Numbered from the stretch's first letter, positions 1-9,721 are shown. The stretch is DNA of 64,000 nucleotides from JAWWPY01 sp033854735 (GCA_033854735.1 JAWWPY010000431.1:9943-73942); one strand, 5' to 3'. Numbers and translations are program-made. Notes: a model not told the origin generated them from the sequence alone.

Positions 1-719
1 GCCATGCCGAGCAGGCCCGTGCGCGTGGCCAGGATGTAGCAGGCGTTTGCCCCGGCGTCGAGCACCCCCGACGCGATCGCCGCGAGGAGCAGGCGGCGGC
101 TCATGCCACGCCAGGCGGGGGGCGCCCCCATCCAGACCGCGATCCCGACCATGATGAGCGTCCCGCTGATCCGGGAGGCCGCGGCCGGCCAGAGGACGCC
201 CGATGCGCCGGCGTCCCGCAGGAAGAGGAAGAACAGCCCGAACGCGATCCCGGAGGCCACGCCGCACCCGATGCCCCGGGCTGGGCTGGGATGACCGGCC
301 GGCCGGCCGGCCGCGCCACCCTGCATGCTGACCAGGACAATCGCTACCAGGCAGGCCAGCGCGCCCAGGTAAACCTTGAGCCCAGGCCGCTCGCCGGAAG
401 CCAGTGCGACGCTCACCGGCAGCACGGTGGACACCAGCGCGGACACCGGCGCCACGACGCTCATCGGCCCGGCGGCCAGGCCCGCGTAGAACACGATGAG
501 GCCGGCGCCACCCGCAGCGCCTCCGGCTACCGCCCAGCCGAGCCCGGCTACGCTGGCCGGGCCCCCGAAAGCCAGCGCAGCAGCGAGAATGATGACGGCA
601 CCGGCCGGCGCGGACGCGGTCAGCACGGAGAGCGCCTGAGCACGCCGGGACGCTGCGCCGCCGAGGAAGTCGGCGCTGCCATAGAGAACCGCGGCCACCA
701 GGCCGAAGACGACAACCAC
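1..719 (-). CDS. EamA/DMT-family transporter, partial (C terminus beyond window)
   Basis: The minus strand stays open from a GTG at 719 to the window edge, so only the N-terminal part (about 239 residues) is visible. The translation is a run of hydrophobic helices rich in Gly and Ala, beginning VVVFGLVAAVLYGSADFLGG, as in EamA drug/metabolite transporters (usually ten helices, about 290 residues). GGGAG lies about 7 nt upstream of the GTG, which decided the start; no ATG is in frame. It is divergent from the XRE-cupin regulator, an arrangement that often means local control of an exporter. The substrate cannot be told. Confidence 0.8.
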   Translation of the reverse strand, partial: MVVVFGLVAAVLYGSADFLGGAASRRAQALSVLTASAPAGAVIILAAALAFGGPASVAGLGWAVAGGAAGGAGLIVFYAGLAAGPMSVVAPVSALVSTVLPVSVALASGERPGLKVYLGALACLVAIVLVSMQGGAAGRPAGHPSPARGIGCGVASGIAFGLFFLFLRDAGASGVLWPAAASRISGTLIMVGIAVWMGAPPAWRGMSRRLLLAAIASGVLDAGANACYILATRTGLLGM

Positions 720-740
720 GAGCGCACTCCCATGAACACC

Positions 741-778
741 GGTCGGAATAACATACCGTGTAGTTCACTCTACCGACC
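741..778. promoter_or_regulatory. candidate operator/promoter between divergent transporter and regulator
   Basis: The short divergent gap holds GGTCGG (741-746) and CCGACC (773-778) as outer inverted arms, and GTAG-N6-CTAC at 760-773 inside. TACCG occurs twice (754-758 and 771-775). Such symmetry in a divergent gap fits binding by the adjacent XRE-cupin protein; this is inference only. Confidence 0.35.
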
Positions 779-806
779 GATTCTCGCCGGAGGAAACGGA
801 TAAACG

Positions 807-1379
807 ATGGCTGCGGTAGATATATCGGGCGCCCTGGCGCGGACCCTCCAGTTCCTGCGCGCCGAGCGGGGCTGGTCCCTTGACCAGCTCGCCGCGCGGT
901 CCGGGGTGAGCAAGGGAGTGCTCGTCGCGCTGGAGCAGGGCCGGTCCAACCCGAATCTCGCCACTCTGGCCAGGATCAGCGACGCGTTCGGCGTGCCGGT
1001 CACCCGCCTGGTGGACGTGCCCGACCAGCCGAGTGTGCGCATCACCGGCCCGGCCGAGTCACGGGTGCTGTGGCATGGGCCTTCAGGCGGGACCGGCACC
1101 ATCATCGCGGCCACTGACCCGCCATGGGCGGCCGAGCTGTGGCGGTTCACGTTGCTGCCCGGCGAGCAGTTCGGCGGGGACGCCCACGCCCCGGCGACCC
1201 GGGAGATGGCGTGGGTGGAGGAAGGCATCCTGACCCTGACCGTGGCCGGAGTGCGGCACCAGGTCTCGGCCGGGCAGTGCGCCAGGTTCCTGGGCGGCCT
1301 GCCGCACGCCTACGCGAACGAAGGCACCGAGCAAATGGTGCTGACGATGATCGTGGTTGTCCCGCCGGCTCCCGCCTGA
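807..1379 (+). CDS. XRE-family transcriptional regulator with C-terminal cupin domain
   Basis: A 190-residue protein. Residues 10-65 form a helix-turn-helix of the XRE/Cro type (GWSLDQLAARSGVSKGVL followed by LEQGRSNPNLATLARI). Residues 110-185 form a small beta-barrel cupin domain (LLPGEQFGGDAH ... EEGILTLTV ... LPHAYANEG). Proteins of this design are one-domain-sensor repressors whose cupin binds a small ligand. GGAGG lies 13-17 nt before the ATG. It is divergent from a DMT exporter, so that gene is the likely target. The ligand is unknown. Confidence 0.88.
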   Translation: MAAVDISGALARTLQFLRAERGWSLDQLAARSGVSKGVLVALEQGRSNPNLATLARISDAFGVPVTRLVDVPDQPSVRITGPAESRVLWHGPSGGTGTIIAATDPPWAAELWRFTLLPGEQFGGDAHAPATREMAWVEEGILTLTVAGVRHQVSAGQCARFLGGLPHAYANEGTEQMVLTMIVVVPPAPA

Positions 1380-1404
1380 CAGCGCAGCGGCCGCCCAGGC
1401 GTGT

Positions 1405-1426
1405 CCCGCCCTAGACGCTCGGCGGG
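1405..1426. terminator. candidate bidirectional stem-loop between convergent genes
   Basis: CCCGCC (1405-1410) and GGCGGG (1421-1426) can pair around a 10-nt loop in the gap between the convergent XRE-cupin gene and the membrane-protein gene; the loop contains the stop codon of the latter. No T-run follows, as is common in high-GC actinobacteria. Confidence 0.35.
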
Positions 1427-1842
1427 CCTGGCGCCCAGGGCTGCACTGGGGGCCGGAACTCCGGGGTCCGGGTCCCGCTCCGGCGGCTGAGCGTAGTCGC
1501 GCCTATGCCCAGGATGAGCGCGACCGCCGCGGTAACGCCGGCCTCGGTCAGCCGGGTATCCGCCTCCCTGGTGCAGAACTGCTCAAGCTGCCGCTGCTCA
1601 GCGGCCGGGGCGGCCGGGGCGCCCGGGATGCCCCCGGTGTTGACGATGCCCGGGTCGATCCTGACCTGTATGGCGTTGTCAGAGGTGGCCCCCGGGCCGC
1701 AGAACGACTCGAGAACGGTCGAACCCTCTGACGTCCGCCCCACACTCAGCGGCACGAAGAGCAGGGCCAGCGCCGCCGCCAGGCCACCGGCTATGACCGC
1801 GATCCCGAAGATGCGCATGATCTCCTGAGCGACCGGACGCAC
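1411..1842 (-). CDS. small two-helix membrane protein of unknown function
   Basis: I place the start at the GTG at 1842 because AAGGGAGG lies 6 nt before it; the frame is open further upstream but without such a site. The 143-residue product has a helix near residues 10-30 (FGIAVIAGGLAAALALLFV), a middle region with two cysteines (SFCGPG and EQFCTRE) that may form a disulfide outside the membrane, and a second helix near the C terminus (AGVTAAVALILGIGATTL). No known domain was recognised. It is convergent with the XRE-cupin gene. Confidence 0.6.
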   Translation of the reverse strand: MRPVAQEIMRIFGIAVIAGGLAAALALLFVPLSVGRTSEGSTVLESFCGPGATSDNAIQVRIDPGIVNTGGIPGAPAAPAAEQRQLEQFCTREADTRLTEAGVTAAVALILGIGATTLSRRSGTRTPEFRPPVQPWAPGPPSV

Positions 1843-2013
1843 GATTGCCTCCCTTAGTGGATACGCATTGGAGACGACCACCAACCCGAGCATGTTCCCT
1901 GTGACCCATATTGACTCGGCGGCAACTCGTGACCGTTGGGCCATCGGGAGGAAAACTGTCTTCAGGGCAACCTCAAGCGCCCGCGCCAGTGGCGCGGGCA
2001 CCCAGGTCAGGGG

Positions 2014-2103
2014 CGGAGGCTCGGGGATTTGAACCCCGGATGGGCTGTTGACCCAAACCGCATTAGCAGTGCGGCGCCATAGACCGGACTAGGCGAAGCC
2101 TCC
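2014..2103 (-). tRNA. tRNA-Ser (anticodon GCT)
   Basis: On the minus strand the acceptor arms GGAGGCT and AGCCTCC pair, with discriminator G at 2014. The anticodon loop reads CTGCTAA, giving GCT. A long variable arm and a GGTTCAAATCC T-loop complete a 90-nt class II tRNA. CCA is not encoded. Confidence 0.95.
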
Positions 2104-2161
2104 CGACGACCAGACGGTCGGCCTCAGCGTACCGGTCCGCCGCGCAGTGCGCCAAAGCGGT

Positions 2162-3805
<1,644 letters not shown>

Positions 3806-3910
3806 GGCCCACCTCCTCGTGGTTGCGCCCAGTGGTTTGTCGCAGCAGCGGCTACACCAGGCACGTTATTCACCTTCCGGAGGGATCGTGTCATGACCTG
3901 GGGCGAATCG

Positions 3911-4576
3911 TCATCCTCCGAGCAGCTCAGCATCAATCCGGAGCTTGGCCACGGCGCGGGACACCGTGCTTTTCACGGTGCCCTGGCTCACGCCGAGCAC
4001 ATCGGCGATCTCCGCCTCGCTCATGTCCTCGTAGTAACGGAGCACGACCGCAGCACGCATCCGCTGGGGCAGTCGCTCGATCGCGCGGCGCAGCGCGTCC
4101 TGCAGTTCACTGTCGCCCGGGTGGTCGGACACGGCCCGTTCAGGGATGTCGTCGGTCGGGTACTCCTCCACCCGGCGCCGACGCCACCAGGAGATGTGCG
4201 TGTTCACCATCGCCCGGCGCACGTAGCCGTCCACCGCACCCCGGTCCTCGATGCGATCCCAGGCCTGGTACGTCTTGGCCAGGGCGGCCTGCACGAGGTC
4301 CTCGGCATCCGCGCGGTTGTGGGTCAGCAGGTAGGCCATCCGGAGCAGGGAGGCGCTGCGGGCGGTCACGTACTCGCGGAAGGCCGGTTCTCCCGTACCC
4401 GGGGCATGGCGGCGCTCCAGGCTGGCGTCCACGTTCACCCCCGGGCTGGCGTCCACGCGCACCTCCAGGCTGGCGTCCACGCGCACCTCCAGGCTGGCGT
4501 CCACGCGCACCTCCAGGCTGGCTACCGACCCCCGCTCCCCGGCCACCGCGGGAGCCCGCCGACACTCACAGCCCAA
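3911..4576 (-). CDS. SigE-family ECF RNA polymerase sigma factor with tandem-repeat N terminus
   Basis: The core (from about residue 63) has sigma region 2 (FREYVTARSASLLRMAYLLT ... DAEDLVQAALAKTYQAWDRI) and region 4 (LPQRMRAAVVLRYYEDMSEAEIADVLGVSQGTVKST), typical of actinobacterial SigE-type group-IV sigma factors. Residues about 20-52 are a repeat of SLEVRVDA encoded by a 24-bp tandem array (4421-4522). The TTG at 4576 has no clear ribosome site. Each repeat itself carries GGAGG 5 nt before an in-frame GTG, so the true start may lie in the repeat, giving a more usual length of about 175 residues. No anti-sigma gene is adjacent. Confidence 0.85.
   Translation of the reverse strand: MGCECRRAPAVAGERGSVASLEVRVDASLEVRVDASLEVRVDASPGVNVDASLERRHAPGTGEPAFREYVTARSASLLRMAYLLTHNRADAEDLVQAALAKTYQAWDRIEDRGAVDGYVRRAMVNTHISWWRRRRVEEYPTDDIPERAVSDHPGDSELQDALRRAIERLPQRMRAAVVLRYYEDMSEAEIADVLGVSQGTVKSTVSRAVAKLRIDAELLGG
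4421..4522 (-). repeat. 24-bp tandem array inside the sigma-factor 5' region
   Basis: Four full units (4421-4444, 4445-4468, 4469-4492, 4493-4516) and a partial one. Three are identical and the first has diverged. On the coding strand each unit encodes SLEVRVDA and contains GGAGG-N5-GTG, a potential translation start in the sigma-factor frame. Confidence 0.9.
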
Positions 4577-4766
4577 CCGTACCCAGCCAAGACGTGGCCC
4601 ACAGCACCTGAACCGAGAGTCGGCGAGGCGTCTGAACTGGATTTATAACAGTTGTACCGGCATGTCCGGCTGGCCGTGCCGGTACAACGTGACCGAACCG
4701 CTTGACGTGGGCCGGTCTCCGCACGCATCGTCATGACCGGGGTTTCTGTCGCTCGGGGAGGGGACG

Positions 4767-5885
4767 ATGCTTGACCAAGGTGGTCACGTAACGTGCTGCG
4801 ATGACAGCGCAGGGTCGGGCACCGCGGAGCTGATCGCGCGTCGCCGGTTACTCAAGGCCGCCGTCTTCGCGCCTCGGGAGGTGCCGGGCCAGATCTCCGC
4901 CGCCGACGGGGCCGGGGCACCTCCAGGATCCGCCACTCAGCCGAGAGTGCTCACCGGAACGGTGGTGGATGCCAGCCCGCACGTCCTCACTCTCCGCCGG
5001 GCGGACAGTGAGGAACGGCTGGCCCTGATGCCGGGCACGAAGGCGTGGAAGGGCGGTCCTGTGGACCCGACCGCGCTCGGCGCCGGAGACCGGGTGGTGG
5101 CGCGTCTCCACCCATCACGGCGCGGGGTGGCCAGCCGGCTGTGGGTCAACATCGGCCGCGTCACTGGCGTCATTCTCGAACGGGACCGCGAGGGCATCGT
5201 TGTCGACGCGGGAAAGAACCGGGGACGCCCGGTCATCGTCATCCCACGCCGCGCCGAGGGCCGCATCCAGGTCCGCTTCCCGCGGCTGGAGCCCGGATAC
5301 ATCATCGATGTCATCGGGCTCCGCCGTGGCGCGGTCATGGAGGGACTCATCCCGGCGACCTCCCAGCCTGCCTACCGCGCTGACCAGGTACCGCGCCGCT
5401 CACCCACAGGCCGCTCACCCACAGGCCGCTCACCGATCGGGGGGCGGGCGTTGGGCCGCTCACCGATGAGGGGGCGGGCGCTGGGCCGCTCACCGATGGG
5501 GGGGCGGGCGCTGGGCCGCTTCGGTGGCTCGGCCACATGGCACGAGCCGGTAGGCCAGCCGGATGACGCCGAGGGAATCGCTTATCCCATGCTCGACCCG
5601 GACGTGGGGTGTGCCGAGGAGCCATCCCCGGGACCCGGCTGCGTCCGCATGCCCTATCTCTCCATCGGCAGCCTGGTCGAGGTCCGCAATGAGTGCACGG
5701 GTGACTCCCGCGTCTTGCCGGTGACCGGCGGCGGAGCGGCAACCCGGCTTCTCTGCGACCGCTGTGTCACCTGCGGTACGTCGCCCCGGGGCCGGGTGGC
5801 CGACCTGGCCCTCGCGAGCTTCGTCGCCCTCGGCGGTGAACTCGAACGCGGGTGCTTCAATGCGACGATCGCGATGGACCAATGA
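4767..5885 (+). CDS. hypothetical protein with C-terminal RlpA/barwin-like barrel segment and RSP-rich repeat linker
   Basis: A 372-residue protein starting at an ATG preceded by GGGGAGGGGACG. Residues about 60-190 are beta-rich (TGTVVDASPHVLTLRRADSE ... DRVVARL), perhaps a small barrel. Residues 210-252 are a low-complexity linker of RSPTG and RSPMGGRALG repeats. The C-terminal 100 residues resemble the double-psi barrel of RlpA-like proteins (MPYLSIGSLVEVRNECTG ... LALASFVALGGELERGCFNATI), but the usual catalytic Asp region reads VTGGGA, so lytic activity is doubtful. The six cysteines in this part suggest disulfides. No hydrophobic signal peptide is evident, although an RRRLLKAA stretch lies near residue 27. 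It is followed at once by a MauE-type membrane protein. Confidence 0.6.
   Translation: MLDQGGHVTCCDDSAGSGTAELIARRRLLKAAVFAPREVPGQISAADGAGAPPGSATQPRVLTGTVVDASPHVLTLRRADSEERLALMPGTKAWKGGPVDPTALGAGDRVVARLHPSRRGVASRLWVNIGRVTGVILERDREGIVVDAGKNRGRPVIVIPRRAEGRIQVRFPRLEPGYIIDVIGLRRGAVMEGLIPATSQPAYRADQVPRRSPTGRSPTGRSPIGGRALGRSPMRGRALGRSPMGGRALGRFGGSATWHEPVGQPDDAEGIAYPMLDPDVGCAEEPSPGPGCVRMPYLSIGSLVEVRNECTGDSRVLPVTGGGAATRLLCDRCVTCGTSPRGRVADLALASFVALGGELERGCFNATIAMDQ
5397..5516 (+). repeat. 15-bp and 30-bp coding tandem repeats
   Basis: Two 15-bp units (5397-5411, 5412-5426) are followed by three 30-bp units (5427-5456, 5457-5486, 5487-5516) that begin with the same CGCTCACC. They encode RSPTG and RSPMGGRALG repeats in the barrel-like protein. 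Confidence 0.9.
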
Positions 5886-5895
5886 CGATGCCGCC

Positions 5896-6816
5896 ATGAT
5901 GGGACTGGTCAATGACCTCAGAGAGGTCCAGGTTCCGGTCCTCGCGGTAATGCTCCTCGGCGGGTGCGCCGCCAAGCTCAGCCGGGTGCTGCGGACCGGC
6001 TCGCTGGACGCCGGCCTCGGTCCCACGGAGCTGTTCCCGTTGCCGGCCCGGCGGCCGGCCGCCATGCTCGTTTGCGCGTGCGAGCTTGCCATCGGCGTCG
6101 TATTGCTGGTCACGGCGCCGCCTGCGGCGCGTCACGGGACCGGTGCCATGGACGGCGCCGCCGCGGACGGCGTGCGAATCGCCGCCACCGCTTTCTTCCT
6201 GGTGGCGATGAGCGCGCTGATCGAACTGCGTGGCCACCGGCCGGATGTCGGCTGCGGGTGCTTCGGCGATCTCAGCACGCACCCGGTGAGCGCCCGCTCG
6301 ATCGTCCGCTCGGGGGTGCTGGCCGTGGCGGCGCTGGCCTCGATCGGCGGACCTGGCCTGCAGCTGGCGCGGCCGGGCGCCGGCGCCGCCCTGCCGCTGG
6401 TCATCTTCTGCGCCGAGTTCCTGGTCATAGCGCTGCTCTCCCCGGAGGCTGGCGAGGTGCTGGTCCGGCTCGGCTATTCGGAGCCCTGCGAGCTGCGCAG
6501 CATTCCGGCCAGGCGGACGCTCGCCACGCTTCGCCGCAGCCCGCACTGGCCGCGGCACGCCGGCGTGATCACCAGCGAGAACCCGTCTGACATATGGCGG
6601 GAATTGTGCTGGAGGTATGTGGTGTACCCGGGTCAGGTGGACGGTGCCGACGCAGACGTCGTGTTCGCGGTGCAGATGAAGCAGCGCCGACCGGTCATTC
6701 GGTCCGCCGTCGTCCCCAGGGAAACGGCGGCGACGCTTCCGGGAAAGGCAGCGTCCACTGGACTGCCGCCAGGCGTTGTGCCGCTGAGCCCTATGCCAAT
6801 ATCTAAAGCCATCTAG
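5896..6816 (+). CDS. MauE/DoxX-like integral membrane protein
   Basis: The frame is open upstream but I choose the ATG at 5896, 11 nt after the preceding stop, giving 306 residues; the first helix (VLAVMLLGGCAAKLSRV) follows directly. Four hydrophobic segments and the motif VGCGCFGDL between helices match MauE-type redox-associated membrane proteins, which are linked to disulfide or quinone chemistry. A cytoplasmic tail of about 110 residues follows. The close tandem arrangement with the Cys-rich barrel-like gene suggests the two are co-expressed, and perhaps that this protein helps the oxidation state of that partner (inference). Confidence 0.7.
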   Translation: MMGLVNDLREVQVPVLAVMLLGGCAAKLSRVLRTGSLDAGLGPTELFPLPARRPAAMLVCACELAIGVVLLVTAPPAARHGTGAMDGAAADGVRIAATAFFLVAMSALIELRGHRPDVGCGCFGDLSTHPVSARSIVRSGVLAVAALASIGGPGLQLARPGAGAALPLVIFCAEFLVIALLSPEAGEVLVRLGYSEPCELRSIPARRTLATLRRSPHWPRHAGVITSENPSDIWRELCWRYVVYPGQVDGADADVVFAVQMKQRRPVIRSAVVPRETAATLPGKAASTGLPPGVVPLSPMPISKAI

Positions 6817-6856
6817 CAGGCGTGGTAGATATGCCCATACTCTCGCAGAGGAATAC

Positions 6857-7032
6857 CGGAGCCATCACGGCCGGAGCCCATCACGGCCGGAGCCCATCAC
6901 GGCCGGAGCCCATCACGGCCGGAGTTTCTGCGGCAGGCCGGACTCCATGAGGGCCGGACTCCATGGTGGACCCGAGCCCATGGCATGCCGAACCCTATGA
7001 CGGACACCAAGCCCATGGCAGGCCGGACTCCA
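6857..7032 (+). repeat. degenerate 16-17-bp tandem array
   Basis: Four near-perfect units of CCGGAGCCCATCACGG run from 6857 to about 6919, followed by drifting versions (GCCGGACTCCATG...) up to the first palindrome at 7033. No gene lies in the 420 bp between the MauE-type gene and the ATPase gene; this array and the two palindromes fill it. Confidence 0.8.
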
Positions 7033-7081
7033 TGATCACGGAACATTTCTGGGTCTATGCGTCCGGGATATTCCGTGATCA
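7033..7081. repeat. 49-bp palindromic element, copy 1
   Basis: Perfect 11-bp arms TGATCACGGAA (7033-7043) and TTCCGTGATCA (7071-7081) enclose a 27-nt centre. A second copy differing at one base lies 102 bp downstream. Confidence 0.9.
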
Positions 7082-7134
7082 AGGGAGGCCGGAACGGGGA
7101 GGTGGCTGGAAGCACGCGATCCGCCCGTCCATCG

Positions 7135-7183
7135 TGATCACGGAACATTTTTGGGTCTATGCGTCCGGGATATTCCGTGATCA
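7135..7183. repeat. 49-bp palindromic element, copy 2
   Basis: Same arms (7135-7145 and 7173-7183) and the same 27-nt centre except one C to T change. Identity of the centres as well as the arms suggests duplication of a unit, not independent terminators. Confidence 0.9.
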
Positions 7184-7239
7184 TGACGAGGGGCTCTGCG
7201 CGCATGGAGAGGGTTCCGTGCGCGCTGGTTCCGGGGCGG

Positions 7240-8421
7240 TCAGGCTGGCTGGGCTCGCAGGAACCGGCCGAAATGCGGGACTGTGAAGGCGATCAGGCCC
7301 CGCTCGGAACTGTAGATCAGCCCCTTTTTGATCAGCCCGTCCCGGGCCGGTGACACGCTCGACGGCTTGCGGCCCAATTCCTCGGCCACCTGCGATGTCT
7401 GGACCGGGTCGTCCCCGAGCATCGCCATCGCCCGCATGTACTCCCGCTCCGCCGGGGTGGCGCGCTCATACCTGCTGCCGAAGAATCCGATCGCCAATTC
7501 ACCTTCCGCCTGCGGGCTCGCCACGCCAACATCCGCCGCGGTGACCGGGCTGGCCGCGGCGACATCCCAGGTCACCTTGCCGTAGGCCTGAACGAAATAC
7601 GGGTACCCGTCGGCGGCCGCGTACAGCGCGTCAAGCGCTTCCAGCTCGAAATCAGCCCCCTCACGCTGCGCGGGAGCGAGCAGGGCGAGATCGGCCGCGG
7701 CGCGGTCCAGACGGTCGATCGGGACGTACCGGAACAGCCGCTCGGAGTAGCTCTTGCTCGCCGACAGGACCGACGGGAGGTGGGGCAGGCCGGCACCCAC
7801 CACGATCAGCGGGCCGCCGGACTGTGACAGCTCGTGGGTGGCGGCACAGAGCGCCGACACGTCAGCCGACGGGATGTCCTGCATCTCGTCGATGAACAGC
7901 GCGATCCCCACGCCGAGATCGGTGGCGACCGACGCGGCGTCGGCGAAGAGCTCCGTCAGGTCGATCTCGAGATCCCCCGAATCGGCGCGGCCGCGCAGCG
8001 CGGGCACATCGATTCCCAGGTGAGGTGCGAACGTTCCCTTGGGCGCTTTGGGATCACGGGCGGCGAATGCCTTCAGCACACCCAGGAACTGCTCGATCCG
8101 TTCCGGTCCGCGATGCCGCGGCGCCAGTTCGCGCACCGCCATGTGCAGCGCACCGGCGACCGGCCGCCTGATGGACTGCTCTGGGCGGGCCTCGATTTTG
8201 CCCGTGCCCCACAGCCGCTGCAGCGCCTTCGACCGGAACGAGTTCAACAGCACGGTCTTGCCGACACCACGCAGCCCGGTGAGCACCATGCTGCGCTCCG
8301 GCCGGCCACGCGCGATCCGCTCAAGCACCACGTCGAACTGGCCAAGTTCCCGGTCCCGCCCGGCGAGTTCGGGCGGCCGCTGACCGGCACCTGGCGCATA
8401 AGGATTTCGTACCGGGTCCAC
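7240..8421 (-). CDS. AAA-type ATP-binding protein with C-terminal winged helix
   Basis: About 393 residues from a GTG at 8421, chosen because the conserved part begins DPVRNPYAPGAGQRPPELAG; the frame is open upstream but that stretch looks non-coding and no good ribosome site is seen. A Walker A motif (GLRGVGKTVLL) follows the AGRDREL entry segment. Walker B is GIALFIDEMQDI. Then comes an arginine-rich lid, and the last 90 residues look like a winged helix (PVQTSQVAEELGRKPSSVSPARDGLIKKGLI). This is the Orc/Cdc6-like or AAA_16 family of stand-alone ATPases common in actinobacteria; their role is not known. It is next to two long palindromes. Confidence 0.75.
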   Translation of the reverse strand: MDPVRNPYAPGAGQRPPELAGRDRELGQFDVVLERIARGRPERSMVLTGLRGVGKTVLLNSFRSKALQRLWGTGKIEARPEQSIRRPVAGALHMAVRELAPRHRGPERIEQFLGVLKAFAARDPKAPKGTFAPHLGIDVPALRGRADSGDLEIDLTELFADAASVATDLGVGIALFIDEMQDIPSADVSALCAATHELSQSGGPLIVVGAGLPHLPSVLSASKSYSERLFRYVPIDRLDRAAADLALLAPAQREGADFELEALDALYAAADGYPYFVQAYGKVTWDVAAASPVTAADVGVASPQAEGELAIGFFGSRYERATPAEREYMRAMAMLGDDPVQTSQVAEELGRKPSSVSPARDGLIKKGLIYSSERGLIAFTVPHFGRFLRAQPA

Positions 8422-8534
8422 GGCATAGGAGCCTATGGCGGTCTCTAGCGTGTTCTTTAGATTTGCATATAAAGCCCTGCCGGCGTGTCGCGCCCCCTCA
8501 CACGCGGCACGCCGGCAGGTATTCGCTCGCCAGA

Positions 8535-8593
8535 CCAGCTGGCCCCGTCCAGCTGGCCCCAATCCAGCTAGCCCAAGTCCAGCTAGCTCAGTG
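8535..8593 (-). repeat. 15-bp tandem array at and after the stop codon
   Basis: Units CCAGCTGGCCCCGT (14 bp), then three of 15 bp (8549-8563, 8564-8578, 8579-8593). The last unit contains the stop codon of the NHL-type gene at 8588-8590, so the array extends its 3' end. Confidence 0.75.
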
Positions 8594-9721
8594 CAGCAAG
8601 GCGAACGTGTTGGTGGCGTCGTCCACGTAGTAGACGCCGGCCCCGTACGGTGCCACGGCCAAGCCGAACAGAGCCCCTGCGCCCGGCGGCGAGCCCGAGC
8701 TGTCCAGCGTGTGCGTGGCGACCTGCTTTCCGCCCGGCGTTGTCTCGACGAGGTTCCCGTCCGCGGCATTCACGGTCAGCACATCGCCATTGGGTGCGAC
8801 GGTAAGACCCAGCGGGGTGTTGAGCGCCCCGCCGGAGGTGACCGTTTGGCCAGTTCCCGCGCTGCTCAGACGGAACGTCGCGAACCGGATCGCGGCGATC
8901 CTGTTGGCCACGCTGTCCGCTACGAACAGCGTGCCGTGGGAGTCCAGGCCAACACCGGTCGGCCCGACCACCAGCGCAGCCGGGTCGGTCTTCTCGGGGA
9001 AGCCAGAACCGATCGTGGTCGCGGCGACGAGCTTCGGCGGGTGATTACCGCCCAGCACGAGAACGAGACGCAGCACCGTGCCATGGTTTGTGACGTTGCC
9101 ATTCGCTGCCTTGGTTCCGTTGAGGACGTTGGTAACGAATAGCTCGGCTATATTCCCCTCGCTGACCGCCATCATGTCCCACGGCCCGTTGATGCCGTGC
9201 CCGGCGATGGTCTCCCGCACGTGGCCATGACTGTCCAGGACAATCAGGCAGCCGGCGGACGCCGTCGCGGAGGTGCCGTCGGTGGTGGGCAGGCTGCCCA
9301 CGACTACCCATCCGCCGGGCAGCACTGAGAGCGCCGTGGTGAGACCCACCCCACCGGGACAGGCACCCGGCAGCGTGGCCGCGTTGATGCCGGCGAACTG
9401 GGTCACTGTGCCGCCCGGCGAGACCTCAACGATCGTCGTCCCGGTGCCCTGCAGGTTCGCGCTGTTGTTGAAGTTGCTGACCAGCACGTTGCCGCGGTGC
9501 AGGTTACCCGTGCTCTGGCCGATCACCGCCACGCCGTAGGGGTTGACGTCCCCGTTTCCGGGCACAGTCGAGGCGATCGTCGTGGTCGTGTGAAAGTGGC
9601 TGATGAATGGCGCAGCCGACATCGACTGCGCCCCCGCGGCTGGTGCCATCACCAACGCCGCTGCCGCTACAGCACCTGCTGTCCCGGCGAATGTCAGGGC
9701 GATCCGGTGGATCACCGACAT
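8588..9721 (-). CDS. secreted NHL/SMP-30-like beta-propeller protein
   Basis: Start at the ATG at 9721, with GAGGGGAGCGGGAC before it, giving 377 residues. A Sec signal peptide (MSVIHRIALTFAGTAGAVAA, with cleavage near GAQS) is followed by repeated blades such as NPYGVAVIG, GVGLDSHGTLFVADSVANRI, LGLTVAPNGDVLTV and FGLAVAPYGAGVYYVDD, the pattern of NHL or six-bladed propeller proteins. These usually bind ligands or act as scaffolds; no catalytic residues were recognised. It is likely exported to the cell surface or medium. Confidence 0.8.
   Translation of the reverse strand: MSVIHRIALTFAGTAGAVAAAALVMAPAAGAQSMSAAPFISHFHTTTTIASTVPGNGDVNPYGVAVIGQSTGNLHRGNVLVSNFNNSANLQGTGTTIVEVSPGGTVTQFAGINAATLPGACPGGVGLTTALSVLPGGWVVVGSLPTTDGTSATASAGCLIVLDSHGHVRETIAGHGINGPWDMMAVSEGNIAELFVTNVLNGTKAANGNVTNHGTVLRLVLVLGGNHPPKLVAATTIGSGFPEKTDPAALVVGPTGVGLDSHGTLFVADSVANRIAAIRFATFRLSSAGTGQTVTSGGALNTPLGLTVAPNGDVLTVNAADGNLVETTPGGKQVATHTLDSSGSPPGAGALFGLAVAPYGAGVYYVDDATNTFALLH

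Noticed and set aside
6857..7183. CRISPR array
   Set aside because: Units are 16 bp with no spacers, and the palindromes occur only twice without cas genes.
7033..7183. Simple pair of transcription terminators
   Set aside because: The centres are also identical and there is no T-run; duplication of a unit explains it better.
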